Shown in pieces: positions 43,374 through 54,166 of a DNA stretch of 64,000 bases. The notes beneath the pieces are model-generated. The model was not told the origin of the DNA and did no database searches. It saw nothing but the letters and a program-made list of their open reading frames with translations. Location: NCBI GenBank assembly GCA_950022655.1, contig OX465587.1, positions 32,057,716 through 32,121,715 on the forward strand, given 5' to 3'. Made by a program: the position numbers and the translations under genes. Within the stretch, counting starts at the first letter, position 1; each line of letters starts with the position of its first letter. This stretch comes from Alentia gelatinosa. Lineage: Eukaryota > Annelida > Polychaeta > Phyllodocida > Polynoidae.

Positions 43374-44345
43374 ATATATAACTCGAACAATTCATACACG
43401 CATCTTTGATCAACAACAAGGCACAGGAGTTACATTAATCTTGTTTATAACAATATTTGACTGATCTTCTGATCAGAAACTCTTTACAAAAATTCATAAA
43501 TCTATTATTCTAAGTAATTCATCTTTTATTTTCGCTTTGAATAAGTCTCCCCTGGGAAGTTTCTGAGTATCAACACTTGTCATACAGTGGCGATTTCAGA
43601 TTTCTATTACCATTAGGCTTTTTCAACTTTATTTTAACCTTAAACTTGGCGAATGCAAACTTGGATGATAAAAAAAAAGAAATCTATATTAATTATATGT
43701 GAGGCCATACAAATTGAAATCGTGGTGCTTTCTGTAGTTCCAATCACATACCAATATTATTTGGTGTAAATTTTCTCTTTTGAGCTGGGCTTTCCTCCGT
43801 CAACCAAGTGAAGGTGTTTTTTGCTGGAATTCAATCTCTCTAGAAAAAGCCTTGTCATACACCATTATAGACACCAGTATTATGGTTTGCTGATGTGACC
43901 TGATAATGGTTTGCCTGCAATGACATTTTACATTACCCCTTATCCTTGGATAAAAAGAGAAGAGACCAGAGTTGGGCAAATATCATTTTATCAAATTTCA
44001 TAATGAAGATGAGGATTTTGTTTATCCTTATAAATATTGAATATGAGTTATAAGTTACAGATATTAATAATCAATAATAATGTTCTAATGATGATTAATA
44101 AATCAAGAAATGAGTCAATTATGAATGTACAATATAATTTCATCTGTGCACTAAAGAAAATGAAGAAAAATGCATACAGTGTATCAAAAACCAAAGGTTG
44201 GCGATATCACACAGTCTCACAAATGGAAATTGATAATAAAGTAAACGCTTCCTTCCAGGATATTTTACAGGAAAACCGTGATGGTTGTGACCAATGGCAA
44301 TATTGACTGTTGTCTATCATTCAATATCTAGATGTCAAAGCATCG
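43374..44345. other. No recognised gene
   Basis: AT-rich flank. The 89-codon frame at 44037-44306 is Asn/Lys-rich and may be decayed sequence upstream of the LINE relic, but no motif is visible. Confidence 0.4.
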
Positions 44346-44349
44346 AAAA

Positions 44350-45120
44350 GGTACAGAGATTTGTCAGAGCAAGATGGATGACAGACGATGTATAAAGTTT
44401 AATTAACCTTAAAAGAAGAAGCAGGGAAATGATCAATCTAAAGAAAAATAACAAAAATGCTTGGGGAAAGTTATTTATAGAAACCAAATCATTACAAAAA
44501 CAAATATGGAAAAAATCAATAACAGATACAAGAAATTATATTATGGAACAATTAGAAAAGTACGCTTCTGATACAAGAGCTTATTGTTAACAAATGAATA
44601 TCATCATCTAACCAAGAGGCTCATGCGATATCATGTTTCACGTCAGACTTGGCGAAGCCGCTCCTATGAATAAATGTGCAATGCATGCAAATAATTTTTC
44701 TGCAATATTTGTAAAGAACTGAACAACTGTCTTAGTAAAAGAAAATGTTACAATCTGTTATTAGACAAAATATTAATGGGTTTGACCTAGAAAGGTTAGA
44801 AGTTACCAAGGTAGAGAAAAAGTTAAAGGTATGAAAACTATAAATCCTCAGGCAATAGTAATCTGAAATGCTCACTCATAAAAGTAACACTCCTAATCTC
44901 CATCAGGGATTTTACTATGATGCTACAACCAATGATTTATGATAGCAGCTTCCCTTAATATCACCCTAACAAAAAAAAGGTGACACAAGATTAATAAACA
45001 ACAGGCACCCTGAATGTGTTCTTCCACTGCCCTCTAAGGTATTAGAGTGAATAGTACACACAGGTTTATCTATGTAGCTCAAAACCTTTTAATGAAAATC
45101 AATTTGGGTTTAGTTAACAT
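44350..45120 (+). pseudogene. Non-LTR retrotransposon relic (linker and early RT)
   Basis: One frame, broken by a single TAA, reads ARWMTDDV, then after the stop INLKRRSREMINLKKNN, AWGKLFIETKSLQKQ and EQLEKYASDTRAY (44365-44585). This is the pattern of the linker between endonuclease and RT in LINEs. Further on, ANNFSAIFVKN (about 44680) and NNRHPECVLPLPSKVLE (about 44998-45050) resemble the conserved N-terminal RT region, and NQFGF at about 45100 matches the QFGF/QYGF box. No catalytic box is left. Clade not determined. Confidence 0.6.
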
Positions 45121-45214
45121 AGGGGTACGGGGGAGTGGTGCTTAAACTAACCTAATTCATGTCAGAGGTTATTGACGACAACAACTTTGTGATTGCTACA
45201 AACGTTGATATTAG

Positions 45215-45540
45215 CCGGGTTCACAGTAGGGAAGCAGGCATTCTTGTGTATTCTCTCTGAGAAGAGAGAATCCTTGGATCCTCATTTGGTAGGGCTTTCT
45301 GAACCCTCTCAATGGTTAGGCGAGTCCAGTACTTTGGTATCTGGATTAGTCTCCCCAGCTTTACTTGGCACACAGTGCCAAGGTACTGTACTTTTGGGGT
45401 GATCTAAACAGGATCACTCCAGGAAGTTGTAATAAACATCTATCATTTATTAAACCTGTGGAGTCTGGTTTTGTGTGAAAAGGTTTGTTCATCACTTACC
45501 GAAAATACTAAACCGACCTATGTAATAGCACATAGGGTGG
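45215..45540 (+). repeat. LTR relic
   Basis: Blocks GGGTTCACAGTAGG, CTCTGAGAAG, ATCCTTGGATCCTCATTTG, TAGTCTCCCCAGCTTTAC and AATAAACATCTATC are in the same order as in the minus-strand LTR relic at 54785-55250. The AATAAA signal and the GTGGAGTCTGGTTTTGTGTG that follows fit an LTR polyadenylation region. No coding part is attached. Confidence 0.6.
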
Positions 45541-45645
45541 CACATTGCCAGAAAGGGAGTTAATACAATCTTTCTAAGGATATAGTCCTCCACACAGTCA
45601 AAGCAGGTGACCACTACATTACCATTAATTCATCACTGTTCCTTT
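45324..45645 (+). repeat. Duplicated segment, copy 1, left piece
   Basis: It matches 49201-49518 closely and continues at 47237 after the inserted CACTA-like element. Starting point GTCCAGTACTTTGGTATCTG. Confidence 0.85.
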
Positions 45646-46151
45646 CACTGCACGAAAACTACCGTTTTACATATGTATCCGAAACGTGTCTAACAGTAGG
45701 ATTTTGCGTCTAGAAGTTTGAACTGTTATCCGTCTCGTAGACGCCATATCTAGTGGCGTATATACATATCCATGGTGCGGTCTTATATATGTCATATATA
45801 CGCCTGATTCCGTTGTTTATTATATACTCTGCTAGGGTATTGGTATTAAATATATACCGGCACAGTATGTGGTATAAAATGACGTACCACCCTACTTTGA
45901 ATACAAATTCTGATTGGCTGAAAAAAATTGCATTGACCTACTTATGAAATGCTGGCAGTGACTTGCAGCACTCCGCTAATTTATGTGTGCAAAGGATCAC
46001 AGGAGTTGAAGGGGAAAAAAGAGTAAAAAATGTGCTTAGAGCATATTCTGTGCTTGACTTTCACTAAGATGTCAACAGATGTACCAGCACACTTTGAATC
46101 CAGCTTGGACAGCAGATTTCCTTCTGTAATTCATCAAATACTTATACTTGA

Positions 46152-46325
46152 AGGTATATAATAAAATAAAAATGTATTACCTTACTGGTACATACTCACA
46201 TACCTTGTTTCTTTTGATAAAAATATTCCACTCGCTCTGCGAGCTCGTGGAATATTTTTATCAAAAGAAACACGGTATGTGAGTATGTACCAGTATGGTA
46301 TATACATTTTATCTTAATATACACC
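46152..46325. repeat. Long hairpin inside the CACTA-like element
   Basis: CTTACTGGTACATACTCACA pairs with TGTGAGTATGTACCAGTATG, and the stem continues with TTTCTTTTGATAAAAATATT and its complement to an apex CGCTCTGCGAGC near 46240. The outer part (GTATATAATAAAATAAAAA) also pairs less perfectly. The element therefore carries an 87-bp stem that is not needed for its ends; it may be an independent fold-back element inserted here. Confidence 0.9.
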
Positions 46326-46619
46326 ACCATCCAATAGTTCCGATCTTTGCAACTTGGGGACACTACTGGTAGTATATTTCATTTTCTATTAACCATCCAA
46401 GTCTGTATTATATGAAAATTGCCATTTTATATTACTAATTTATTTTATAAAAACCTAATTAAGTATGAATTGATTAATTACACACAGTAAACCTTGCTTT
46501 ATGTTTTTTTTTTTATTGTTTTTCTAAAAGATCTTACTTTCAAACACCATTTCAATGTGTGGACAGTCAGGCTTACTATATAATGACCCTCTTCAGACTT
46601 GAGGTTGAATCCTGAAATC

Positions 46620-46960
46620 CTCTTCCCCCATGTGAATGCGGCCGCACACGTGTGAATGCGGCCGCACACATGTGAATGCAGCTGCACATGTGTACCCGGC
46701 CCCCACCCGACACCATAACACCTCGCGGCAGGCAGCGGCAGGCATGGGCGGACGATGGGGGTTGGGGGATGGTTTCCCACCTGTACAAACCTGTACAAAC
46801 TCAGCTGGCGGCGGGCGGTGGGGGTGGGCGGTGGGCGATGGGCGGCAGGCAGCGGGGGGCTTCTCACCGAGGCTGGCTGGGGGTGGCATGGGGTGATGGG
46901 GGGGAGTCGGGGGGTGATGGGGGGTGGCAGGAGAGGGTGGTCGGCGTGTCTAAAAACAAC
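46620..46960. other. GC-rich G-run core of CACTA-like element
   Basis: It starts with three GAATGCGGCCGCACAC-type units, then GGCGGGCGGTGGGGG-like G-runs on the plus strand. It is sharply more GC-rich than its surroundings. Overlapping frames on both strands result from lack of AT-rich stop codons. Confidence 0.7.
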
Positions 46961-47236
46961 AACGGGCATGGTAGAGGTAGCAGACTTTTTTAATTTTCAG
47001 TACACATACACATACACCTGGCGTATATATATTGCGCAGAGCATGTTTAATCTTGGATACGGCAGGCTTGAAATACAGCCAAGTCGCGCACGTCTATATA
47101 TGGAAACTGTCTCGTAGACGCCCGAAACGCAGATGCGGATAAGAGGTGTATACAAATGTAAACAAGCCACTTTATAGCCGAGACGTGCGTTGTCGCGATG
47201 GCGTATTATATGTAAAATGCTGGTATTCGTGCAGTG

Positions 47237-48552
47237 TTTCAGGTGAAAGGATCTAGTTTAAAGGTCAAAAGAACTATTGACAGAGGTATATACCCTATAT
47301 TACGTTTTGCAATAGGAAAAGAGTCATATCAAAATGGTAGATACCTGAGTGACAAAGAATTATTGGCTTGAGGCACCATCATGCTGCATAGAGAAAGATG
47401 CTTACTTTTCCTACTTGGTACTATGAAAAGCCTATACTCGATTGGGAAATTAACAACCTGTGTGAAAACAAGGACTATGTTCATTGTTCATTGTTTTGTT
47501 TTTCTATCTCCGATGCAAGAAGAAATTTGCTGTAAGACTGTGTGTTGATACTGTGGACTATATCAATTTGTTCATTGTATGTATCATTATTTTTTGGTGA
47601 TGGTATATCAAAACCTGATAGATAGACTTCAAAGAAGATTGACTGTATGGTCGATTGCATGATCAATAATAAAAAAATAAAATAAAAAGCCAGTATGGTA
47701 GGAAAGAAACCAAAATTATTCAGGCTTCTTTAGCCAATGTAGGTACCACAACAGTGTAAGGTGTAAACACTGAGGTGTGTATGACTGGCAAAATGCAAAT
47801 CCAGTACTTTTTGTAAGGCAGTGGCCATGCTCCAAGGGCCTGGAGAGCAGCTGAGAATCCCGTAGCAACATATTGCTGGAAACCGGACCTGATAGGCTAT
47901 GCTCCCCATGCAGCAGGAGAATAGTGACTGTAATTGGTTCTCTCATTTGATGCCTCGTTAACTTGTGCAATCCTGTAATTACCAACCTTATTTCACCCTG
48001 AGTATACCATAATCAGCTGTCGTTTCTGTTTTGGCTCTCTGAACAAAGCGTTTTTATCATTCAATTGTGTCATTAGCTGACGGCCCATTGTCTAAGCGTA
48101 CATCATCTGTGAATCATGTCAAAATCAATTATGTAAGGATTTGTTCTGTCTATTTTACAACACTAAGAGGGACTATGGCCATGCTTGAATCCCACAATAA
48201 ATCTCACATGCATCATTGCTCCCAAACTTTGTCAATGTTATTTCAATGAAAGTATAGTTGGATAATTAGGATGGGATAACTTCGAGGAAAGGCTCTTATG
48301 GATATTTTCACAATAGGGGTCTAGGGAACTATTTCCCACTGTCCATAGATATACTCTACAGTCCACGAATGAAAAAGGGAAGTTAACCTGCATTAAGAGT
48401 GTATATCTGTGAGAGAACTGGTGGCAATAAACAAAAAAAGAAACCCTCATAGCCATGGCCAATTTCATATTTATAAGGTGCAGAGTGATTACTAGTTCTG
48501 CCATCCTCCACCATCAGGGGACAACCACTATTTTCTGCTGTCATAATCTAGT
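47237..48552 (+). repeat. Duplicated segment, copy 1, right piece
   Basis: It matches 49519-50828 almost base for base (from GGAAAGGATCTAG-like sequence to CCACTATTTTCTGCTGTC). Frames 47481-47666, 47716-47985 and 48238-48504 have no recognisable motifs. Its type is unknown, perhaps the body of a repeat whose edge is the LTR-like part. Confidence 0.85.
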
Positions 48553-49200
48553 AATCTAAGTGAGTTATAATTATAAGTATATGTTAGTTACAAGTCGGTA
48601 TAAAAATTGTAAGTTGACATATATGCCTAAAATGTAACCAGCGGACTAAAAGCTAGCTTGTGTCTACAACTAGCATAGTGACCGTGGAATATGTAACAAC
48701 ATTTAATAACATGTATATACGTGCATATATAAGCATACTAGTGATCCTTATCCTTATCCTTATAGATGTCCACGCTATTCCATCCTGAAGATGCAGCCGT
48801 TCTGTATTCTGGTATAAGCTATATTGAATTTATCCTTCTATCGTTATATCCATGGTGGCCATATATTTATTTATACAAGTTTATGACACAGAAATGCCCA
48901 AAGTAACAAATCCTTCGATCTTTGATATACATTGACTTTATTCACCGTTACAAGAATTTGTTTGTAACCTATTGATGTTGTTCATTGCATACCATTACAT
49001 TATTCTCCTATCATAAACGATACTAAACTTAGGAAGAAAATGAACAGTTGAACTAAGATCCAAGTATGAACGTAATGTTATTACGGAAGTCCCGCTATCG
49101 AAAGGGCCCAAATGGAAGAACGGCAATATTGCCGAATTTGGTGATTTGTAACAAATGCAAGTACCCTAATAAATATTCTCAAAAAAAAAGAAGAAAAAAA
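48553..49200. other. No recognised feature
   Basis: An AT-rich spacer with an A-rich run at 49181-49199 just before the second duplicated copy. Confidence 0.45.
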
Positions 49201-50828
49201 GTCCAGTACTTTGGTATCTGGATTAGTCTCCCCAGCTTTACTTGGCACACAGTGCCAAGGTACTGTACTTCTGGGGTGATCTAAACAGGATCACTCCTGG
49301 AAGTTGTGATAAACATCTATTGTTTATCAAACTTGTGGAGTCTGGTTTTGTGTGAAAAGGTTTGTTCAACACTTACTGAAAATACTGAACCAACCTATGT
49401 AATAGCACATAGGGTAACACATCGAGGGAAGGGAGTTAATACGATCTTTCTGAGGATATAGTCCTCCACACGGTCAAAGCCGTTGACCACTACATTACCA
49501 TTAATTGATCATTGTTCCTTTCGGGTGGAAGGATCTAGTTTAAAGGTCAAAAGAACTATTGACAGATATATATCCCCTATATTATGTTTTGCAATAGGAA
49601 AAGAGTCATACCAAAATGGTAGATACTTGAGTGACAAAGAATTATTTGCTTGAGGCATCATCATGCTACATAGAGAAAGATGCTTACTGTTCCTACTTGG
49701 TACTATGAAAAGCCTATACTCGATTGGGAAATTAACAACCTGTGTGAAAACAAGGACTATGTTCATTGTTTTGTTTTTCTATCTCCGATGCAAGAAGAAA
49801 TTTGCTGTAAGACTTTGTGTTGACACTGTGGACTATATCAATTTGTTCATTGTATATATCATTATTTTCTGGTGATGGTATATCAAAACCTGATAGATAG
49901 ACTTCAAGGAAGAACGACTGTATGGTCGATTGCATGATCAATAATAAAAAAATAAAATAAAAAGCCAGTATGGTAGGAAAGAAACCAAAATTATTCAGGC
50001 TTCTTTAGCCAATGTAGGTACCACAACAGTGTAAAGAGTAAACACTGAGGTGTGTATGACTGGCAAAATGCAAATCCAGTACTTTTTGTAAGGCAGTGGC
50101 CATGCTCCAAGGGCCTGGAGAGCAGCTGAGAATCCCGTCGCAACATATTGGTGGGAACCGGACCTTATAGGCTATGCTGTCCATGCAGCAGGAGAATAGT
50201 GACTGTAATCGGTTCTCTCATTTGATGCCTCGTTAACTTGTGCTATCCTGTAATTACCAACCTTATTTCACCCTGAGTATACCATAATCAGCTGTCGTTT
50301 CTGTTTTGGCTCTCTGAACAAAGTGTTTTTATTATTCAATTGTGTCATTAGCTGTCGGCCCATTGTCTAAGTGTACATCATCTGTGAATCATGTCAAAAT
50401 CAATTATGTAAGGATTTGCTCTGTCTATTTTACAACACTAAGAGGGACTATGGCCATGTTTGAATCCCACAATAAATCTCACATGCACCATTGCTCCCAA
50501 ACTTTGTCAATGTTATTTCAATGAAAGTATAGCTGGATAATTAGGGATGGGATAACTTTGAGGAAAGGCTCTTATAGATATTTAAACAATAGGGGTCTAG
50601 AGAACTATTTCCCACCGTCCATAGATATACTCTACAGTCAACGGATAAAAAATGGGACAGTTAATCTGCATTAAGAGTGTATATCTGTGAGAGACCTGGT
50701 GGCAATAAACAAAAAATGAAACCCTCCTAGCCATGGTCAATTTCATAATTATAAGGTGCAGAGTGATTACTAGTTCTGCCATCCTCCACCATCAGGGGAC
50801 CACCACTATTTTTTGCTGTTATAATCTA
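49201..50828 (+). repeat. Duplicated segment, copy 2 (without the CACTA insertion)
   Basis: Contiguous counterpart of 45324-45645 plus 47237-48552. It serves as the empty site that delimits the CACTA-like insertion. It starts just after an A-run and has 49201-49420 in common with the LTR relic. Confidence 0.85.
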
Positions 50829-51850
50829 TAGATAATAGTGAGATGAGGCTAAAACCCTTTTATGCCAAACCAAAAAAACTATTAAATAAAGTCCATTGAT
50901 AACTGGACCCACCACATGGTGTTTTATTTAGCGTTCAGGGCAAGATGGCCACATCCACAACAAAATAGCAATGTTCCCTATACACCTTGGTTTATTTTCT
51001 ATAAAACGCAGGTTATTTTCTAAATACTGTTGTCTGACAGAACTGTTGTGTTTGTAGCTCTGTTGTGCAACCACGACTGTTTCCCTGTCTGGTTTCTCTC
51101 TTGGATTTGGCGTGATGGTCTCTCGCACATCATTGGCACTTTCGCCTGCACGTCTCGCTGCCTGATAACCTGACCCACCTGACCTGGGACCTGTTTCACT
51201 AGTTTCGTGAAATTGGGTTTGGCCAAAGCTCCTCCTGAACACCAACAGGGTCTTGGTCCAGAATGCCACCTCGGTGTTGGTCCCACCTGGAACCCACAGC
51301 TGTGTTTTACCTCAACAACCCAGCATCGTGGCTCTGCCCTCGAGGATTACAGGAAGAGCCCCGAAGGTGTCAAAACCCTGATCTCATCTCGGGACCCCAG
51401 AACTCTATCTGGAATCAGACCTGACAGTCAACCTTCTCCTCCCAGAGAACCAGGACTCTTGGACTCCACCACCAGGGGCCCCGAAGGTCAAGTCTAGCGC
51501 CCTTGGCAGAGAAGAGAGACAGGACCTCCTCAACCCAGCTAGTCCAGCTAGGCTTCAGCAGGTTTCTCATTTACACCCACTGTCTTCACTGAGCATGTGC
51601 AGAACCCTGCTGGGTCCCCACTGGTGGTTCTATGTAAATCTAGTACCCAGCTGACCAGTCGGTCCTGCTGGTGCCTTCATTACTCTACAGAATCAGCCCT
51701 CTCTTATTGGTACCTGCCTGGTGGCCAGATAACCCCTTTAGACTGGTTCCAACACAGTGTCAGAAATAGTAAGTGGCTTGTGGCCTCACAGGTGGCTGGT
51801 AGCAGGCCATACAGACCCGCTACGCAGCACCCAGGGCACCGGCCATAGCT
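50829..51850. other. Unassigned, more GC-rich stretch
   Basis: 50928-51850 has higher GC and longer open frames on both strands (51207-51497 and 51597-51848 plus, 50928-51269 minus), but no conserved motif that I recognise. TGGGACCTGTTTCACTAGTT at 51186 is an end of the GGACCTG MITE family. It might be retroelement or decayed gene sequence; I cannot decide. Confidence 0.35.
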
Positions 51851-53447
51851 AAATATAGAAAGGCTTAGTAGACTGGACCACTGGTCCCCTACACAAGCAT
51901 AACAATTTGAATTTCTACTTAAAAACCAGGAAAGCTACCACGATTTCTATATGGTAGATATTGGATCAAAATAACAGAATCATGGTTCATGCATAACACT
52001 TCCCTCCTGTTCAGGCTAGCACCAACTAACTTTTCAACAATATATACATGATTTTGTTGAGCTAGTTTGACCATAATGCCATACGATTAATGTAATGCCA
52101 CACATTCTGGTTGTCAAGCAACATTATGGCAAAGTTTACTAGAAACATAAACAGTATACTTTGAGAAATATATATGGAAGATAATTGAATCGTGCGGCCA
52201 TAGAGCTCAGTAGTGACACCCAGTGTCATATGCATGACTTACTGACTTCACCGCTTCATCTTAGTCTTCTGTTTTGACCTGCACTTTGGGGCGCGCTGCT
52301 AAGCCATCTCATTGATGTCAATCAATTGATATGTCCTGAATATCAATAAATGAGGGTCTGAATGTTCATCAGGACAAAGTAATATGCACAAAGAGTTGGA
52401 TGCCATGTTTTTAGGGTGCCTGTAACACACACTTGAGTGGCAAGTGAATGTTGGCCGGATTCTCAGAAACGTCCTGAGCAACGTTCATTAATTACATGTC
52501 TTTAACCCTTTCCTTGCAGCACCCAGCTTCCCTGGTCAGAATTACACGGCAGGCACTCCCTACCCAGACGGCCCTACTAAGGCAAGCACCTCTTTTTGGA
52601 AATAACAATGTCACATGATGTGTCATGTGATTTAAGTAATTTACCTTGATGCCTGATCATATTTTGTTATACCAAATCAAAGGTCAATATGGCTCTTATA
52701 CATTGTCAAAATATCTTTTGAATCAAACAATCATCTTTTTATCTATTGAATTTTGTATATAAGTATCAATGATGCCTCTAAGATGCCTGGAGGCATCTTC
52801 CTACCGTAGCCAGGGGAAAGCCTGGAGGCATCTTCCTGCTGTTAAAGGGTTAAATTCATCTCTACTTGACTCAGAGATTCCCTTAAAGGGTGAGACCTAG
52901 ATTAGCTATATAACAGCGTGCTCTGGCTTTGGCCCTATCGGTTCAAGACCTATATAAACTCCGTAAGTTGTAATGTAAGGCCACAAGTTGTAATGGTGGC
53001 GCTACCTTTAGTTCCAACCGCATACCAATATTAAGGTTTATTGATGTTGTTATTGCCACAACTATCAAACAAGATACCATATTCAAGGGGAACGTGCTCT
53101 TCTTGTGAAGACTTTTATTTTGATAAAGGCTTGGTATTTATTTGTGCATTTGCTTCCAGAGATTGAAATATAAATTTTCATTTGGGAAAACCATATTATA
53201 TCCAAAAGGAGATAATACCTTGGTGGCCTGTACCTTATTGAAGCTTGGGATGTAAGATTGCAGTTTGCATGTTCAAAAGCCAGATTAATGCAATTCAAAT
53301 ATGTTCATCAGAAATGAAATAATATAAGCAACATGCAAGATATTGAGGAGTTCTACCAGCTATGATAAACAATCATTCCTGTTGATGTCATTCATATTGT
53401 TTTAAGACCATAACATTTACACATAGCAAGATAACTTTTTTTCTCAA
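51851..53447. other. No gene; dispersed repeat at 52.2 kb
   Basis: 52195-52395 is a diverged copy of the segment at 37310-37500 (CAGTAGTGACACCCAGTG, ATATCAATAAATGAGGGTCT). A small dyad block GATGCCTGGAGGCATC lies near 52780-52850. The rest is unassigned. Confidence 0.5.
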
Positions 53448-53786
53448 GAATTTCTGGAGATTTTGTTTTCAGGACAGACCCCCACAGAAACGGTAGCTAC
53501 TACTAACAAAAAACATATGGCCAACAAACAAAGACATCCATCACCAAACCTGTCAGCGCGCATGAGCTGCCAACTGTGTCATGTCCTACTTGATTCAATT
53601 GAACGTATACATGCCTGTTTACTGTCAGTGAATCACAGGTTAGGAACTTTTAGTGAATCGTTGTTGTTATATTTCTTTCATAAGGATAATGACATCCATT
53701 TTTTCATCAAGCAAATTTTACCTGTCAGCTGTTTCCTATCCAACACTTGTATTCAGATAACATCTACACGGCTGTGCACAAACTAA
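53448..53786 (+). repeat. Copy of the 37.7-kb segment with acceptor-like edge
   Basis: GAGATTTTGTTTTCAGGAC, then ACTAACAAAAAACATATGGC and CATGAGCTGCCAACTGTGTC match 37690-37820. The frame 53463-53786 (107 codons) shares TNKKHMAN with the 37.7-kb copy, which hits a stop soon after. It may be a duplicated exon or a dispersed repeat; no family is recognised. Confidence 0.45.
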
Positions 53787-53829
53787 TTTGTTGATTTGAA
53801 AAATTGTTTCGGCAATTATATAAAATGAC

Positions 53830-54166
53830 CTGACCATGCTAAACAGGCCACAAAATGAGATAATAATTTATGTTTGGTACGGAACGAGCCGTTTACGCCA
53901 AGTTCCGTCCGAATTCTAAGTTATCATCGAGTTTGTAGCTTGTACAAGCATAGTGGGTCGTTTTATGTTTGCTATATACCAAGAAAACCAAGAAAAATCA
54001 ATAAAATGATTAATTCAATTTGGCTAATAACTAATATTTCCACTAATATTCTAAATGACGTGTATGGAATAGTGTTCCGTATTTTGTTGTACGGAACACT
54101 GTCCTGTACGATATTTTTAAGTTATGTGGTGAAACGGTGTGTATTTACATACGGCATGGGTATATG
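53830..54166 (+). repeat. Repeat shared with 16480-16850
   Basis: It matches the minus strand of 16480-16850: TGACCATGCT, GTTTGTAGCTTGTACAAG-like, CTATATACC, and GTGGTGAAACGGTG. It ends exactly where the CACTA-like element starts (54167), whereas the other copy continues with ACTAAAAGGCC, so the CACTA-like element appears to have inserted at or within the edge of this repeat. Confidence 0.6.

Larger units (their letters stand above)
45646..47236. mobile_element. CACTA-like non-autonomous DNA transposon
   Basis: The ends are CACTGCACGAAAAC and the inverted CGTGCAGTG, extended by TTTTACATAT on both sides. It is flanked by TTT on both sides (45643-45645 and 47237-47239); the uninserted copy at 49519 has one TTT. 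Ends beginning CACTG and a 3-bp target duplication are the known signature of the CACTA/EnSpm superfamily. There is no transposase. The interior holds TATATACGCC-type dyads, a long hairpin (46152-46325), a GC-rich core (46620-46960) and a T-run at 46505. Frames in the GC-rich core are composition artefacts. Confidence 0.85.

Noticed and set aside
46499..46969. 156-codon Pro/His-rich minus-strand frame
   Set aside because: Falls in a GC-rich simple-sequence core with open frames on both strands; composition artefact.
50928..51497. Overlapping frames on both strands as a host gene
   Set aside because: No recognised domain, stop-poor because of GC content, and an end of a MITE family lies inside.
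52910..52960. GGTTCAAGACC as a tRNA B-box or SINE promoter
   Set aside because: No matching A-box or cloverleaf could be drawn upstream.
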